Shown here piece by piece: positions 8,473 through 15,602 of a stretch of 64,000 nucleotides of DNA. Each line of letters opens with the position of its first letter. The stretch's first letter is position 1. This stretch comes from Actinopolymorpha singaporensis (GTDB lineage Bacteria > Actinomycetota > Actinomycetes > Propionibacteriales > Actinopolymorphaceae), in contig NZ_LT629732.1 of the NCBI RefSeq assembly GCF_900104745.1, forward strand, positions 310,001 through 374,000. Reading direction: 5' to 3'. The notes beneath the pieces were generated by a model. The model was given only the letters and a program-made list of their open reading frames with translations. It made no database searches and was not told the origin of the DNA. A program made the position numbers and the translations under genes.

Positions 8473-8504
8473 GGATACGCGGCGGCGTCCGGACCTGGCC
8501 GCGG

Positions 8505-9308
8505 TCAAAACGGGCGAAAGGCTGGCAGGGTGCGCCGTAACCGTCGTAACGGGCTATCGACGCTCGGGCTCGGCATCATAGGCCGAAAGGCGCCCACACA
8601 TGCCGTACCTCTCCCGGGCGGGTACGGACTGGCCGAAGATCCCGCCCGCACCCAGGTGGGCGACGTCACCTGTGGCCAGCGCGGTGAGCTGGCGCCCGGA
8701 CTCCTCCGCGGCGGCCAGCGGACCCCGCTCCCACCGCTCCCGCCAGCTGTCCAGCCGCGGCGCGACGAGCCGCCGGGCGGCGGTGTAGAAGTCGGCCAGC
8801 GCGCCCGGACCCTCCGCCTCCACCCGCGCCCGGAGCGCGAGGAACCCTCGACGGCGAGGTCTCGCCGCGCACGCGCGGCGGGCTCGTCGCGGGGGTCGAG
8901 CGCGGCCGGCCAGCCGAGCCGGGTGGCCTCGGCGTACCGCTCGGCGTCGGCGAGCAGCTCCGAGGGCAGCGTCATCACCGCGTCACCGGCCTCGGGCAGC
9001 CCGGCGTTCTGCATCACCACCAGGATGTCCAGGTCACCGTCGTTCACCGCGCGGTGGATCACGCCCGGCGTGAACCAGACGATCTCACCGCGCCGCAGCG
9101 GCACCTCGACGTAGCCGTCCGGGCCGAGCGTCTGCAGCCGGCCGGAGCCGCCGAGCACGATGTAGCCATCGGTGCAGAGCAGGTGCACGTGCGGTGACCC
9201 GCCCCGTAGTCCGTCGGGAGTGGGCCAGTCGTAGATGCGGATGCGGGAGATCGCCGTGCCGCCGGGGAAGGCCCCGACCGCACGGCGAACGCCCGCGGGC
9301 GACGGCAT
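8505..9308 (-). CDS. cupin-domain protein with an internal frameshift
   Basis: The first 155 or so residues from ATG 9308 encode a small beta-barrel cupin: SPHVHLLCTDGYIVLGGSG, RRGEIVWFTPGVIHRAVN and the LDILVVMQN strand, with His residues suited to metal binding. Near 8843-8848 the frame breaks. The sensible continuation (FLALRARVEAEG, DFYTAARRLVAPRLDSWRE and on to a stop at 8554) is in another frame, while the frame as sequenced degenerates into Arg/Ser/Pro-rich residues ending at 8505. Restoring one base would join DLAVEG to FLALRA. Either a sequencing error or a recent inactivation. A coupled 37-codon ORF precedes it. Confidence 0.65.
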   Translation of the reverse strand: MPSPAGVRRAVGAFPGGTAISRIRIYDWPTPDGLRGGSPHVHLLCTDGYIVLGGSGRLQTLGPDGYVEVPLRRGEIVWFTPGVIHRAVNDGDLDILVVMQNAGLPEAGDAVMTLPSELLADAERYAEATRLGWPAALDPRDEPAARARRDLAVEGSSRSGRGWRRRVRARWPTSTPPPGGSSRRGWTAGGSGGSGVRWPPRRSPGASSPRWPQVTSPTWVRAGSSASPYPPGRGTACVGAFRPMMPSPSVDSPLRRLRRTLPAFRPF

Positions 9309-9313
9309 CGCGG

Positions 9314-9427
9314 TCACCTGCTCTTGCGTGCCGCGCCTCTCTCCTCTGCCTTGCGCCTGTCCCGCTCGCGCTTGCGGCGGGTGCGTTCCTTCGTCCAACG
9401 AACCTTCGCTCGCGATCCTCGTCCCAT
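9314..9427 (-). CDS. 37-residue basic microprotein
   Basis: ATG 9427 to TGA 9316-9314 encodes MGRGSRAKVRWTKERTRRKR followed by ERDRRKAEERGAARKSR. It is roughly 45 percent Arg plus Lys, with helix-friendly heptad-like spacing, as expected for a nucleic-acid or ribosome-associated microprotein. Its TGA is five bases before the cupin ATG, which suggests translational coupling. It follows the dehydrogenase on the same strand by 25 bases. I do not know the function; composition and coupling are the only evidence. Confidence 0.5.
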   Translation of the reverse strand: MGRGSRAKVRWTKERTRRKRERDRRKAEERGAARKSR

Positions 9428-9452
9428 GCCCGGAGCCTATCCCTACGTACGC

Positions 9453-10469
9453 TCAGGCCAGCAGGTCCAGCCGCGCACGGTCGACCGCATGCGCGAAGTC
9501 CTCGCCCCGCGCGAAGCGTTCCACCTCGTCCACCGCGAGCGCACCCATCCGGTGCACCTCGTTGCCCAGCGACCCGGCGATGTGCGGCGTCAGCACGACG
9601 TTCGGCAACCCGAACAGCGGCGAGTCGGCGGGCAGCGGCTCCGGGTCGGTGACGTCCAGTACCGCGGACAGCCGGCCGCTCACCGCCTCCGCCGTCAGCG
9701 CGTCGGTGTCCACCAGTCGGCCGCGCGCGGTGTTGACGAGCGTCGCGCCGTCCGGCATCAGGGCCAGCCGGCGGGCGTCGAACATGTGGTACGTCGCCGG
9801 TACGTCCGGCGCGTGGATGCTCACCACGTCCGAACTGGCGGCGAGTTGGTCCAGGTCGACCAGCCGGGCGCCGAGGTCGGCCGCCTGCGCAGCGGTCAGG
9901 GTCGGGTCCGCCAGCAGGACGTTCAGGTCGTACGCCGCGAGCATGTCCAGCACCCGCCGGCCGACGTGCGAGGCGCCGACGATCCCCACGGTGGTGCCGT
10001 AGTTGCCCAGGCCGGGGAACCGCGCCGCCCAGTCCTGCCGCCGCGCGTCGGCGCGGTAGGCCGCCTGGATCGGGAACGCCCGCTTGCCGGCCAGCACCAC
10101 CATGGCCACGGTGTACTCCGCGACGGGTACGGCGTTCGCGGCGACCGCCGAGGAGACCCGGACGCCGTGGTCCCAGGCGGCCTGGGTTACCAGGCTCTTG
10201 ACCGAGCCGGCGCCGTGGACGATGGCGGCCAGCCCGGGTGCGGCGGCGACCGCCTCGGCGTCCACGGGCGGAGCTCCCCAGCAGGTGAGCAGCACCTCCG
10301 CACGCCCGAGCGCGGCCCGGGCGCGCGCACTGCGGTACTCGTCGAGAACGAGGTCGAGGTCCACGTCGGCGAGCATCGCGAGGCGCTGCCGTTGGTGGTC
10401 GTCGAGCAGTCGGGGCAGGTTCGCCGGGGACATCGCGAGGACGACTCCAGGTCGGCGCGCTTGGACCAT
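9453..10469 (-). CDS. D-isomer-specific 2-hydroxyacid dehydrogenase family protein
   Basis: 338 residues. The nucleotide-binding half contains VGIVGASHVGRRVLDML (a GxGxxG-type variant with Ser in the loop). The family Arg, Glu and His are visible in NTARGRLVDTDAL, DVTDPEPLPADSPL and LTPHIAGS, so the catalytic triad looks complete. Such enzymes interconvert 2-keto acids and D-2-hydroxy acids with NAD(P)H. ATG 10469 is preferred to an upstream in-frame codon because a TACGCT -10-like element (10482-10477) would start the mRNA at or next to it, making it leaderless. A LacI-type operator lies just upstream, and lacI is the next gene on this strand, so this is probably part of the sugar regulon. 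Confidence 0.82.
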   Translation of the reverse strand: MVQARRPGVVLAMSPANLPRLLDDHQRQRLAMLADVDLDLVLDEYRSARARAALGRAEVLLTCWGAPPVDAEAVAAAPGLAAIVHGAGSVKSLVTQAAWDHGVRVSSAVAANAVPVAEYTVAMVVLAGKRAFPIQAAYRADARRQDWAARFPGLGNYGTTVGIVGASHVGRRVLDMLAAYDLNVLLADPTLTAAQAADLGARLVDLDQLAASSDVVSIHAPDVPATYHMFDARRLALMPDGATLVNTARGRLVDTDALTAEAVSGRLSAVLDVTDPEPLPADSPLFGLPNVVLTPHIAGSLGNEVHRMGALAVDEVERFARGEDFAHAVDRARLDLLA

Positions 10470-10491
10470 GTGCGGCAGCGTAGCGCGCGAG

Positions 10492-10505
10492 GGTAAGCGC
10501 TTCCC
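10492..10505. promoter_or_regulatory. LacI-type operator GGTAAGCGCTTCCC
   Basis: A 14-base near-palindrome with the perfect core AAGCGCTT, typical of LacI-family operators. It falls in the -35/-10 spacer of the putative dehydrogenase promoter, 23 bases before the ATG, where a repressor would exclude RNA polymerase. The nearest regulator is the LacI gene that ends at 10573. Confidence 0.6.
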
Positions 10506-10572
10506 CAGCCGCGCGAAGACGGTGGTGGCCACGTCCGGCGCGAGCTCGGCTGTGCCTTGGGGATCGGTGCGG

Positions 10573-11607
10573 TCAGCCGCGCACTCTGCGGGTGCTCTCC
10601 CGGAGCACGACCTCGCCGCGTACGCGCACCAGCCGGTCCTTGTCCGGAGCGTCGAGCTCCAGCGCCAGCTCCGCGGCGCGCACGCCCATCTCCTCCAGCG
10701 GCAGCCGGACCGTGGTCAGCGGCGGGACCAGGTCGCGCAACGTCTGGATGTCGTCGAAGCCGGCGATGGAGAGGTCACGCGGAACGTCGACGCCCTCGTC
10801 GCGACAGGCCGCCATCGCACCGACCGCCATCACGTCGTTCACCGCGAAGACGCAGGTGACGCCGAGCCCGCGGGCCACCAGCTCACGCGCCGCCTCGTAT
10901 CCGCCGTCGCGGGTGAAGGGCCCTTCGACCACCGCGTCGGGCGCGAGCTCCAGGCCCTTCTCGGCCAGGCCGGCCTTGAACCCCGCCAGCCGGTCGCGCG
11001 CGGTCAGCAGAGGACGCGGGCCCGCGAGTACGCCGAACCGCCGGTGCCCGAGCTCGGCCAGCTTCACCGCCAGCTCCCGTGCCCCCGCGCGGTTCTCCGG
11101 AAGCACCGTGTCCGCCGGAAGCTTGTGCTGGCTGACGCACGCCACCCGGCCGCCGGAACGCCGGAACGCCGTCACCTCCGCGGCCAGCCGCTCGGTCTGC
11201 TCCCTGTCGGCGGTGCGGGTGCCGGCGAGGATCACCGCCCGGGCACGCTGGGCCCGCATCATCGCGACGTACTGCAACTCGCGGTTGGGGTTGCGCGACG
11301 TGGTGCCCAGCGTCACGATCAGGCCGCGCTCGTCGGCGACGCGCATCACCCCGGAGGCGATCGCGGAGAAGTACGGATCGGCGATGTCGTGCATGACCAG
11401 GCCGACGGTCGAACTCGTACCGCGTGCGACCGCCTGGGCGTGCAGGTTGGGCGTGTAGCCGAGCTCGTGCGCAGCCTTCAGCACCACCACCCGAAGGTCC
11501 TCGTTGACCCGCCGGGTGCTGCCGTTGAGCACCCGCGACGCGGTCGCCAGCGACACCCCGGCCCGCCGGGCGACGTCGCCGAGAGTGACCACCGTGGGAA
11601 GGCTCAT
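10573..11607 (-). CDS. LacI-family transcriptional regulator of the ngc locus
   Basis: 344 residues from ATG 11607. Helix-turn-helix VTLGDVARRAGVSLATASRV (residues 7-26) with hinge, then the sensor domain with SSTVGLVMHDIADPYFSAI, FAVNDVMAVGAM and AGFDDIQTLRDLVPPLTTVR. Longer in-frame starts up to 11940 would cross the intergenic promoter region and are rejected. It is divergent from ngcEFG, with 420 bases between, and upstream of the dehydrogenase bearing an AAGCGCTT operator. It probably represses both in the absence of an amino-sugar inducer. Streptomyces uses the GntR regulator DasR for this job, so LacI control here is a notable difference, by inference. Confidence 0.88.
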   Translation of the reverse strand: MSLPTVVTLGDVARRAGVSLATASRVLNGSTRRVNEDLRVVVLKAAHELGYTPNLHAQAVARGTSSTVGLVMHDIADPYFSAIASGVMRVADERGLIVTLGTTSRNPNRELQYVAMMRAQRARAVILAGTRTADREQTERLAAEVTAFRRSGGRVACVSQHKLPADTVLPENRAGARELAVKLAELGHRRFGVLAGPRPLLTARDRLAGFKAGLAEKGLELAPDAVVEGPFTRDGGYEAARELVARGLGVTCVFAVNDVMAVGAMAACRDEGVDVPRDLSIAGFDDIQTLRDLVPPLTTVRLPLEEMGVRAAELALELDAPDKDRLVRVRGEVVLRESTRRVRG

Positions 11608-12027
11608 GTGTTCCGTTTCTCCACCCGCAGTTCGGCCCGGCGTACGTCGGTGTACGCCGGCGTACCTCGGCCTGGTCCGACGTACGCGGTCCAGCATGCC
11701 GGATCGAGCACACAGGCGGGCAGCCAGACGCACCGGCGAGCCAACCGGCGCAGGAAAATTACCTTTACGTGTCGGCTTGTCGTAAACCCTTGTTGGCACG
11801 CTCGGCGCCGCACTAAAGTGCTCGCACTCCACGATCAGTCGGCGGCCGTGACAGACCGTCACGGCGACCGCTTTCCGGTCCCCTTCGCGGACTCCGCCGG
11901 GGCCGACCTCGCACGACGCACCGCGCATCACACGACGCACCGCGCATCACCTGACGAAGCAACGCATCGCCTGACGTACCGACGTATCGACGCACTGATG
12001 CATCGCACGACGTAATCAGGAGGAACG
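11608..12027. other. 420-base divergent regulatory region between lacI and ngcE
   Basis: Holds three kinds of structure. Next to lacI are several CGTAC repeats, including the 14-base perfect palindrome GTACGCCGGCGTAC at 11652-11665. In the middle is an inverted repeat TTTACG-N11-CGTAAA at 11764-11786, followed by a candidate promoter TTGTTG (11790-11795), 18 bases, TAAAGT (11814-11819) toward ngcE. From 11912 to the ngcE ribosome site the leader is built of 19-20-base repeats. No plausible gene is present. Confidence 0.6.
11912..12015 (+). repeat. 19-20-base tandem repeats in the ngcE leader
   Basis: CACGACGCACCGCGCATCA occurs twice, perfectly and back to back, at 11912-11930 and 11931-11949. 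Three degenerating copies of similar length follow, each carrying a GACG...ATC/ATG core, up to CACGACGTAATCA. The period is close to two helical turns. If transcription starts near 11826 the array lies in the 5' untranslated RNA. Confidence 0.65.
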
Positions 12028-13467
12028 ATGACCGAGCATCCCCCGTTCGCCGGCCTGGACCGCCGACAGTTCCTGCGCCGTGCGGCCGCGCTCGCCGCCG
12101 CGGCCACAGGCTCGTCCGTGCTCGGCGCGTGCGCGACCAGCGGCGGAGGTGGCGGAGGCAGCCCGGCCAAGCCGAAGTCCAACGGCAGGGCGGACGCGAA
12201 GAACCCCTTCGGCGTCGACCCGAAGGCGCCGCTCGACGTCGTCATCTTCAAGGGCGGCTTCAGCGACGAGTACGCGAAGTACCACGAGAAGATGTACCAG
12301 AAGCGCTATCCGCAGGCGAAGGTCCACCACCTGGGCACCCAGGAGATCACCGCGCAGCTGCAGCCCCGCTTCGTCAACGGCAACCCGCCGGACGTCATCG
12401 ACAACTCCGGCGCCCAGGACCTCGACACCGCCACCCTGGTCAACCAGGGTCAGCTGACCGAGCTCGCCGACCTGCTCGAGGCACCCTCGTGGGACACGGC
12501 CGGCAAGAAGGTCGAGGACACCGTGGTCGAGGGCACGTTCGACCCGCTGACGTTCGACGGCAAGATCTACGGCCTGCCGTACGCCTTCAACATCAACGGT
12601 CTGTGGCACGACGCCAGGCTCTTCGGCGACAACCAGTGGGAGACGCCGAAGACCTGGGACGAGCTGATGGCGCTCGGTGCGAAGACCAAGGCCAAGGGCA
12701 TCCCGCTGTGGACCTACCAGGGGCAGTACCCCGCCTACATGCTCACCGTCTTCAACGCGATGGTGCAGAAGCACGGCGGCAAGGAGGTGCTGAAGAACAT
12801 CGACAACCTCGAGGACGGCGCCTGGCAGCAGCAGGCCGTACGCGACGTCGCCGAGGCGTTCTTCGAGCTGAAGTCGAAGGGCTACATCCTGCCCGGCACC
12901 GCCTCGCTCAGCCACACCCAGGCGCAGGCCGCGTGGCTGCAGCGCAAGGCGGCGATCATCCCCTGCGGGTCGTGGCTGAAGAGCGAGATGAAGTCGCAGG
13001 TGCCGAGCGACTTCGAGATGACCATCACGCCCACCCCGTCGTTGGACGACAGCGACAAGTTCCCGTACGAGGCGATTCCGAACACGCCGACCGAGACCTT
13101 CATCGTGCCGTCCAAGGCCAAGAACGTCCCCGGCGGCCTGGAGTACCTCCGCATCATGTTGTCCAAGGAGGGCGCGCAGAAGTTCGCCGAGCTGACCTAC
13201 ACGCTGACGGTGGTCAAGGGCGCGCACGAGGCCCAGGCGCAGGACCCCGTGCTCAAGTCGTCCCTCGCCGCGCTGGAGGCGGCCCAGAAGGTCGACCGGC
13301 TCGACACCCCGACGTACGGCACGTGGTACCGCCCGCTGACCGAGGAGGCCGAGGCCGCGATCGGCGTGCTGCTCACCAGCAAGCTGGACGCCAAGGGGTT
13401 CGTCGACCGGGTGCAGCGCAAGGCCGACCAGGTGAAGAAGTCGAACATCAAGAAGTTCAAGCGCTGA
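12028..13467 (+). CDS. ngcE: N-acetylglucosamine/chitobiose-type ABC transporter substrate-binding lipoprotein
   Basis: 479 residues. Export signal with twin arginines (RRQFLRR, residues 12-18) and a lipobox LGAC with Cys35, so it is a Tat-type lipoprotein anchored outside the membrane. The mature start KNPFGV, PLDVVIFKGGF, GTQEITAQLQPRFVNGNPPD and VIDNSGAQ closely match NgcE of Streptomyces as I remember it, the receptor for GlcNAc and N,N'-diacetylchitobiose. AGGAGGAACG precedes the ATG. First gene of ngcEFG. No ATPase gene is present, as usual for such systems, which borrow a shared MsiK-type ATPase encoded elsewhere. Confidence 0.88.
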   Translation: MTEHPPFAGLDRRQFLRRAAALAAAATGSSVLGACATSGGGGGGSPAKPKSNGRADAKNPFGVDPKAPLDVVIFKGGFSDEYAKYHEKMYQKRYPQAKVHHLGTQEITAQLQPRFVNGNPPDVIDNSGAQDLDTATLVNQGQLTELADLLEAPSWDTAGKKVEDTVVEGTFDPLTFDGKIYGLPYAFNINGLWHDARLFGDNQWETPKTWDELMALGAKTKAKGIPLWTYQGQYPAYMLTVFNAMVQKHGGKEVLKNIDNLEDGAWQQQAVRDVAEAFFELKSKGYILPGTASLSHTQAQAAWLQRKAAIIPCGSWLKSEMKSQVPSDFEMTITPTPSLDDSDKFPYEAIPNTPTETFIVPSKAKNVPGGLEYLRIMLSKEGAQKFAELTYTLTVVKGAHEAQAQDPVLKSSLAALEAAQKVDRLDTPTYGTWYRPLTEEAEAAIGVLLTSKLDAKGFVDRVQRKADQVKKSNIKKFKR

Positions 13468-13511
13468 GCCCAGAGGCGACGGGAAGCGACGAAAGGCGGG
13501 GACAGCAGGCG

Positions 13512-14432
13512 ATGCGCAAGGGCCGGGTGCCGTTCATCATCACGTTCCTCACTCCACCACTGGCGCTCTACGTGGTCTTCGTCCTCTCGCCGTTCGCGCA
13601 GGGGATCCAGATCTCGTTCACCGACTGGACGGGGTTCACCCCGGAGTTCAAGTACGTCGGGCTGGCCAACTACACCGCGCTGATCCAGGACTCCGCGTGG
13701 TGGCACGCGGTGCTCAACAACGTGAAACTGTTGCTGGTCGTCCCGCTGGTCACGCTGGCGCTGGCGCTGGTGTTCGCGACGCTTCTCACCCGCGGCGGGA
13801 CGGGCGGGGCCCGGGAGGGGTTGTTCGGGTCCCGCTTCTACCGGGTGGCCTTCTTCTTCCCCCAGGTCATCCCGGTGGTGATTGTGGCAATCATGTTCCA
13901 GTTCATCTACAGCACCCAGGGCGGGCTGCTCCAGCAGACGCTCGCCTTCTTCCACGTCGACCTGCTGTCGGTCATCCCCAACGGCCCGCTCGGCAACCAG
14001 GCCTTCATCCTGTGGGCGATCATGTTCGCGGCGATCTGGTCCGCGGTCGGTTTCTACATGGTGTTGTTCATCGCCGGGATGCAGCAGATCCCGCGTGAGC
14101 TGTTCGAGGCGGCCGCGATCGACGGCGCCACCCGGCCCAGGATGTTCCGCCACCTCACGCTGCCGCTGCTGTGGGGGCACGTCCAGGTGTCGCTGGTCTA
14201 CATCGGCGTCGGGACCCTGGACATGTTCGCGCTGCTGTCGGTGATGGCGCGCAACGGTGTCTCCGCCGACTTCGGCGCGGACGTGATGGCGACGCAGTTG
14301 TTCCGTACGGCGTTCGCGCTCAACTCGCAGTTCGGGTACGCCTCGGCGATGGCGACCATGTTGCTGATCTTCTCGCTCGTCCTGGCGGTGGTGACGTTCC
14401 GGGTCACCCGCCGGGAACGCCTCGAGTACTGA
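13512..14432 (+). CDS. ngcF: sugar ABC transporter permease, MalF type
   Basis: 306 residues with six predicted membrane helices. The cytoplasmic EAA loop EAAAIDGATRPRMFRHLTLP near residue 200 is the docking site for the ATPase. MRKGRVPFIITFLTPPLALY begins at ATG 13512, 44 bases after ngcE, with GGGGACAGCAGG ahead. Together with the next gene it forms the membrane channel for the sugar captured by NgcE. Confidence 0.88.
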   Translation: MRKGRVPFIITFLTPPLALYVVFVLSPFAQGIQISFTDWTGFTPEFKYVGLANYTALIQDSAWWHAVLNNVKLLLVVPLVTLALALVFATLLTRGGTGGAREGLFGSRFYRVAFFFPQVIPVVIVAIMFQFIYSTQGGLLQQTLAFFHVDLLSVIPNGPLGNQAFILWAIMFAAIWSAVGFYMVLFIAGMQQIPRELFEAAAIDGATRPRMFRHLTLPLLWGHVQVSLVYIGVGTLDMFALLSVMARNGVSADFGADVMATQLFRTAFALNSQFGYASAMATMLLIFSLVLAVVTFRVTRRERLEY

Positions 14433-14448
14433 ACGAAAGACGACCCCC

Positions 14449-15420
14449 ATGACGAGCCTCCCCACGCCCACCGCCACCGGCTCCCCCGGCGATCCCGGCG
14501 CTTCGGGCGCTTCGGGCGCTTCCGGCGCATCCGCGCCGCCCTCGCCACACCTGCCGGCACCCGCCTTCCGCGGCGCCCGGCTGCTCGGCGACGGCATCCC
14601 GCAGCTCTTCCTGGTCGCCTGGGCGTTGCTGGTGATCCTGCCGATGGCGTGGGTACTGATCTCCTCGCTGAAGACCAACAAGGAGATCTACGACAGCCCG
14701 TTCGGGCTTCCCGCCACGCCGCAGTTCACCACCTACGTCGAGGCGTGGCAGACCGCGAACATCGGCCGGTTCTTCCTCAACACGGTGATCGTGGTGGTGT
14801 GCGGCGTCTTCTTCACCCTGCTGCTGTCGTCGATGGCCGCCTACGTGCTGGCGAGGTACGCCTTTCCGGGCAGCAGGTTCATCTACTACCTGTTCCTCGT
14901 CGGCATGACCTTCCCGCTGTTCCTCGCGATCGTCCCGCTCACCAAGGTCACCCAGAACCTCGGCCTGCAGCAGACCCTGCCCGGCCTGGTCATCGTCTAC
15001 GTGGCGTTCTCGCTGCCGTTCTCGGTGTTCTTCCTCACCGCGTTCTTCCAGTCGCTGCCGAACGAGCTCGCCGAGTCGGCGTTCATCGACGGTGCCGGTC
15101 ATTTCCGTACGTTCTTCTCGATCATGTTGCCGCTGGCCAAGCCGGGGCTGATCAGCATCGGGGTGTTCAACTTCCTCGGCCAGTGGAACCAGTACCTCCT
15201 GCCGCTCGTGCTCAACACGCCGAAGGACAACGAGCGGAGCAACTTCCTGTTGACCCAGGGTCTGGCCGACCTCGCGCTGCGTACGCGCTACGAATCCAGT
15301 TCGACCTCTCTGGCACAGATGTTCGCCGGACTGGTCATCGCGATGATCCCGGTCCTGGTGGTCTACGTCGTGTTCCAGCGACGGGTCGAGGAAGGCCTCA
15401 CCGCGGGCGCCCTGAAGTAG
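14449..15420 (+). CDS. ngcG: sugar ABC transporter permease, MalG type
   Basis: 323 residues with about six membrane helices and the EAA-type loop ELAESAFIDGAGHFRTFFSI. It partners NgcF. The first 45 residues are a low-complexity tail (GASGASGASGAS) encoded by a 9-base repeat at 14500-14526, which is absent from typical MalG proteins. It starts 16 bases after ngcF, so translation is likely coupled. Confidence 0.87.
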   Translation: MTSLPTPTATGSPGDPGASGASGASGASAPPSPHLPAPAFRGARLLGDGIPQLFLVAWALLVILPMAWVLISSLKTNKEIYDSPFGLPATPQFTTYVEAWQTANIGRFFLNTVIVVVCGVFFTLLLSSMAAYVLARYAFPGSRFIYYLFLVGMTFPLFLAIVPLTKVTQNLGLQQTLPGLVIVYVAFSLPFSVFFLTAFFQSLPNELAESAFIDGAGHFRTFFSIMLPLAKPGLISIGVFNFLGQWNQYLLPLVLNTPKDNERSNFLLTQGLADLALRTRYESSSTSLAQMFAGLVIAMIPVLVVYVVFQRRVEEGLTAGALK

Positions 15421-15451
15421 CCCCGCGGTAGTCCCGCAGTAGTCCCGCGGG
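15416..15451 (+). repeat. three 11-base repeats forming a hairpin after ngcG
   Basis: AGTAGCCCCGC, GGTAGTCCCGC and AGTAGTCCCGC follow one another, the first overlapping the ngcG stop codon. The outer bases CCCGCGG (15422-15428) and CCGCGGG (15445-15451) pair, giving a 7-base stem that may attenuate or terminate the ngcEFG transcript. Confidence 0.45.
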
Positions 15452-15515
15452 CTGGCCCGGCCCGGACCCGCCCGGGGTCTGCCCAAGCTGGCCTCAGCCG
15501 TGTCCGTCGCCGGGC

Positions 15516-15563
15516 TTGCTCCCGGTCGACCGGCTCCGATAGGCTCGCTGGAAAGCGTTTTCC
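15516..15563 (+). promoter_or_regulatory. promoter with LacI-type operator for the oxidoreductase cassette
   Basis: TTGCTC (15516-15521), 18 bases, TAGGCT (15540-15545) gives a plausible promoter starting near 15552. The 14-base operator GGAAAGCGTTTTCC (15550-15563) is an imperfect palindrome of LacI type lying on the start site. So the next three genes are an independent, LacI-controlled unit rather than a simple extension of ngcEFG. Confidence 0.6.
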
Positions 15564-15602
15564 ACCTGTTTCCCAGAGCAGGTTGTTCAGCGGGAGGAAC
15601 CG

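Noticed and set aside
11912-12015. Repeats near ngcE as a CRISPR array
   Set aside because: Units are adjacent without spacers, degrade progressively, and there are no cas genes.
11608-12027. DasR (GntR) operator upstream of ngcE
   Set aside because: Looked for an ACTGGTCTAGACCAGT-like palindrome, as recalled from Streptomyces, and found none; LacI control is more likely.
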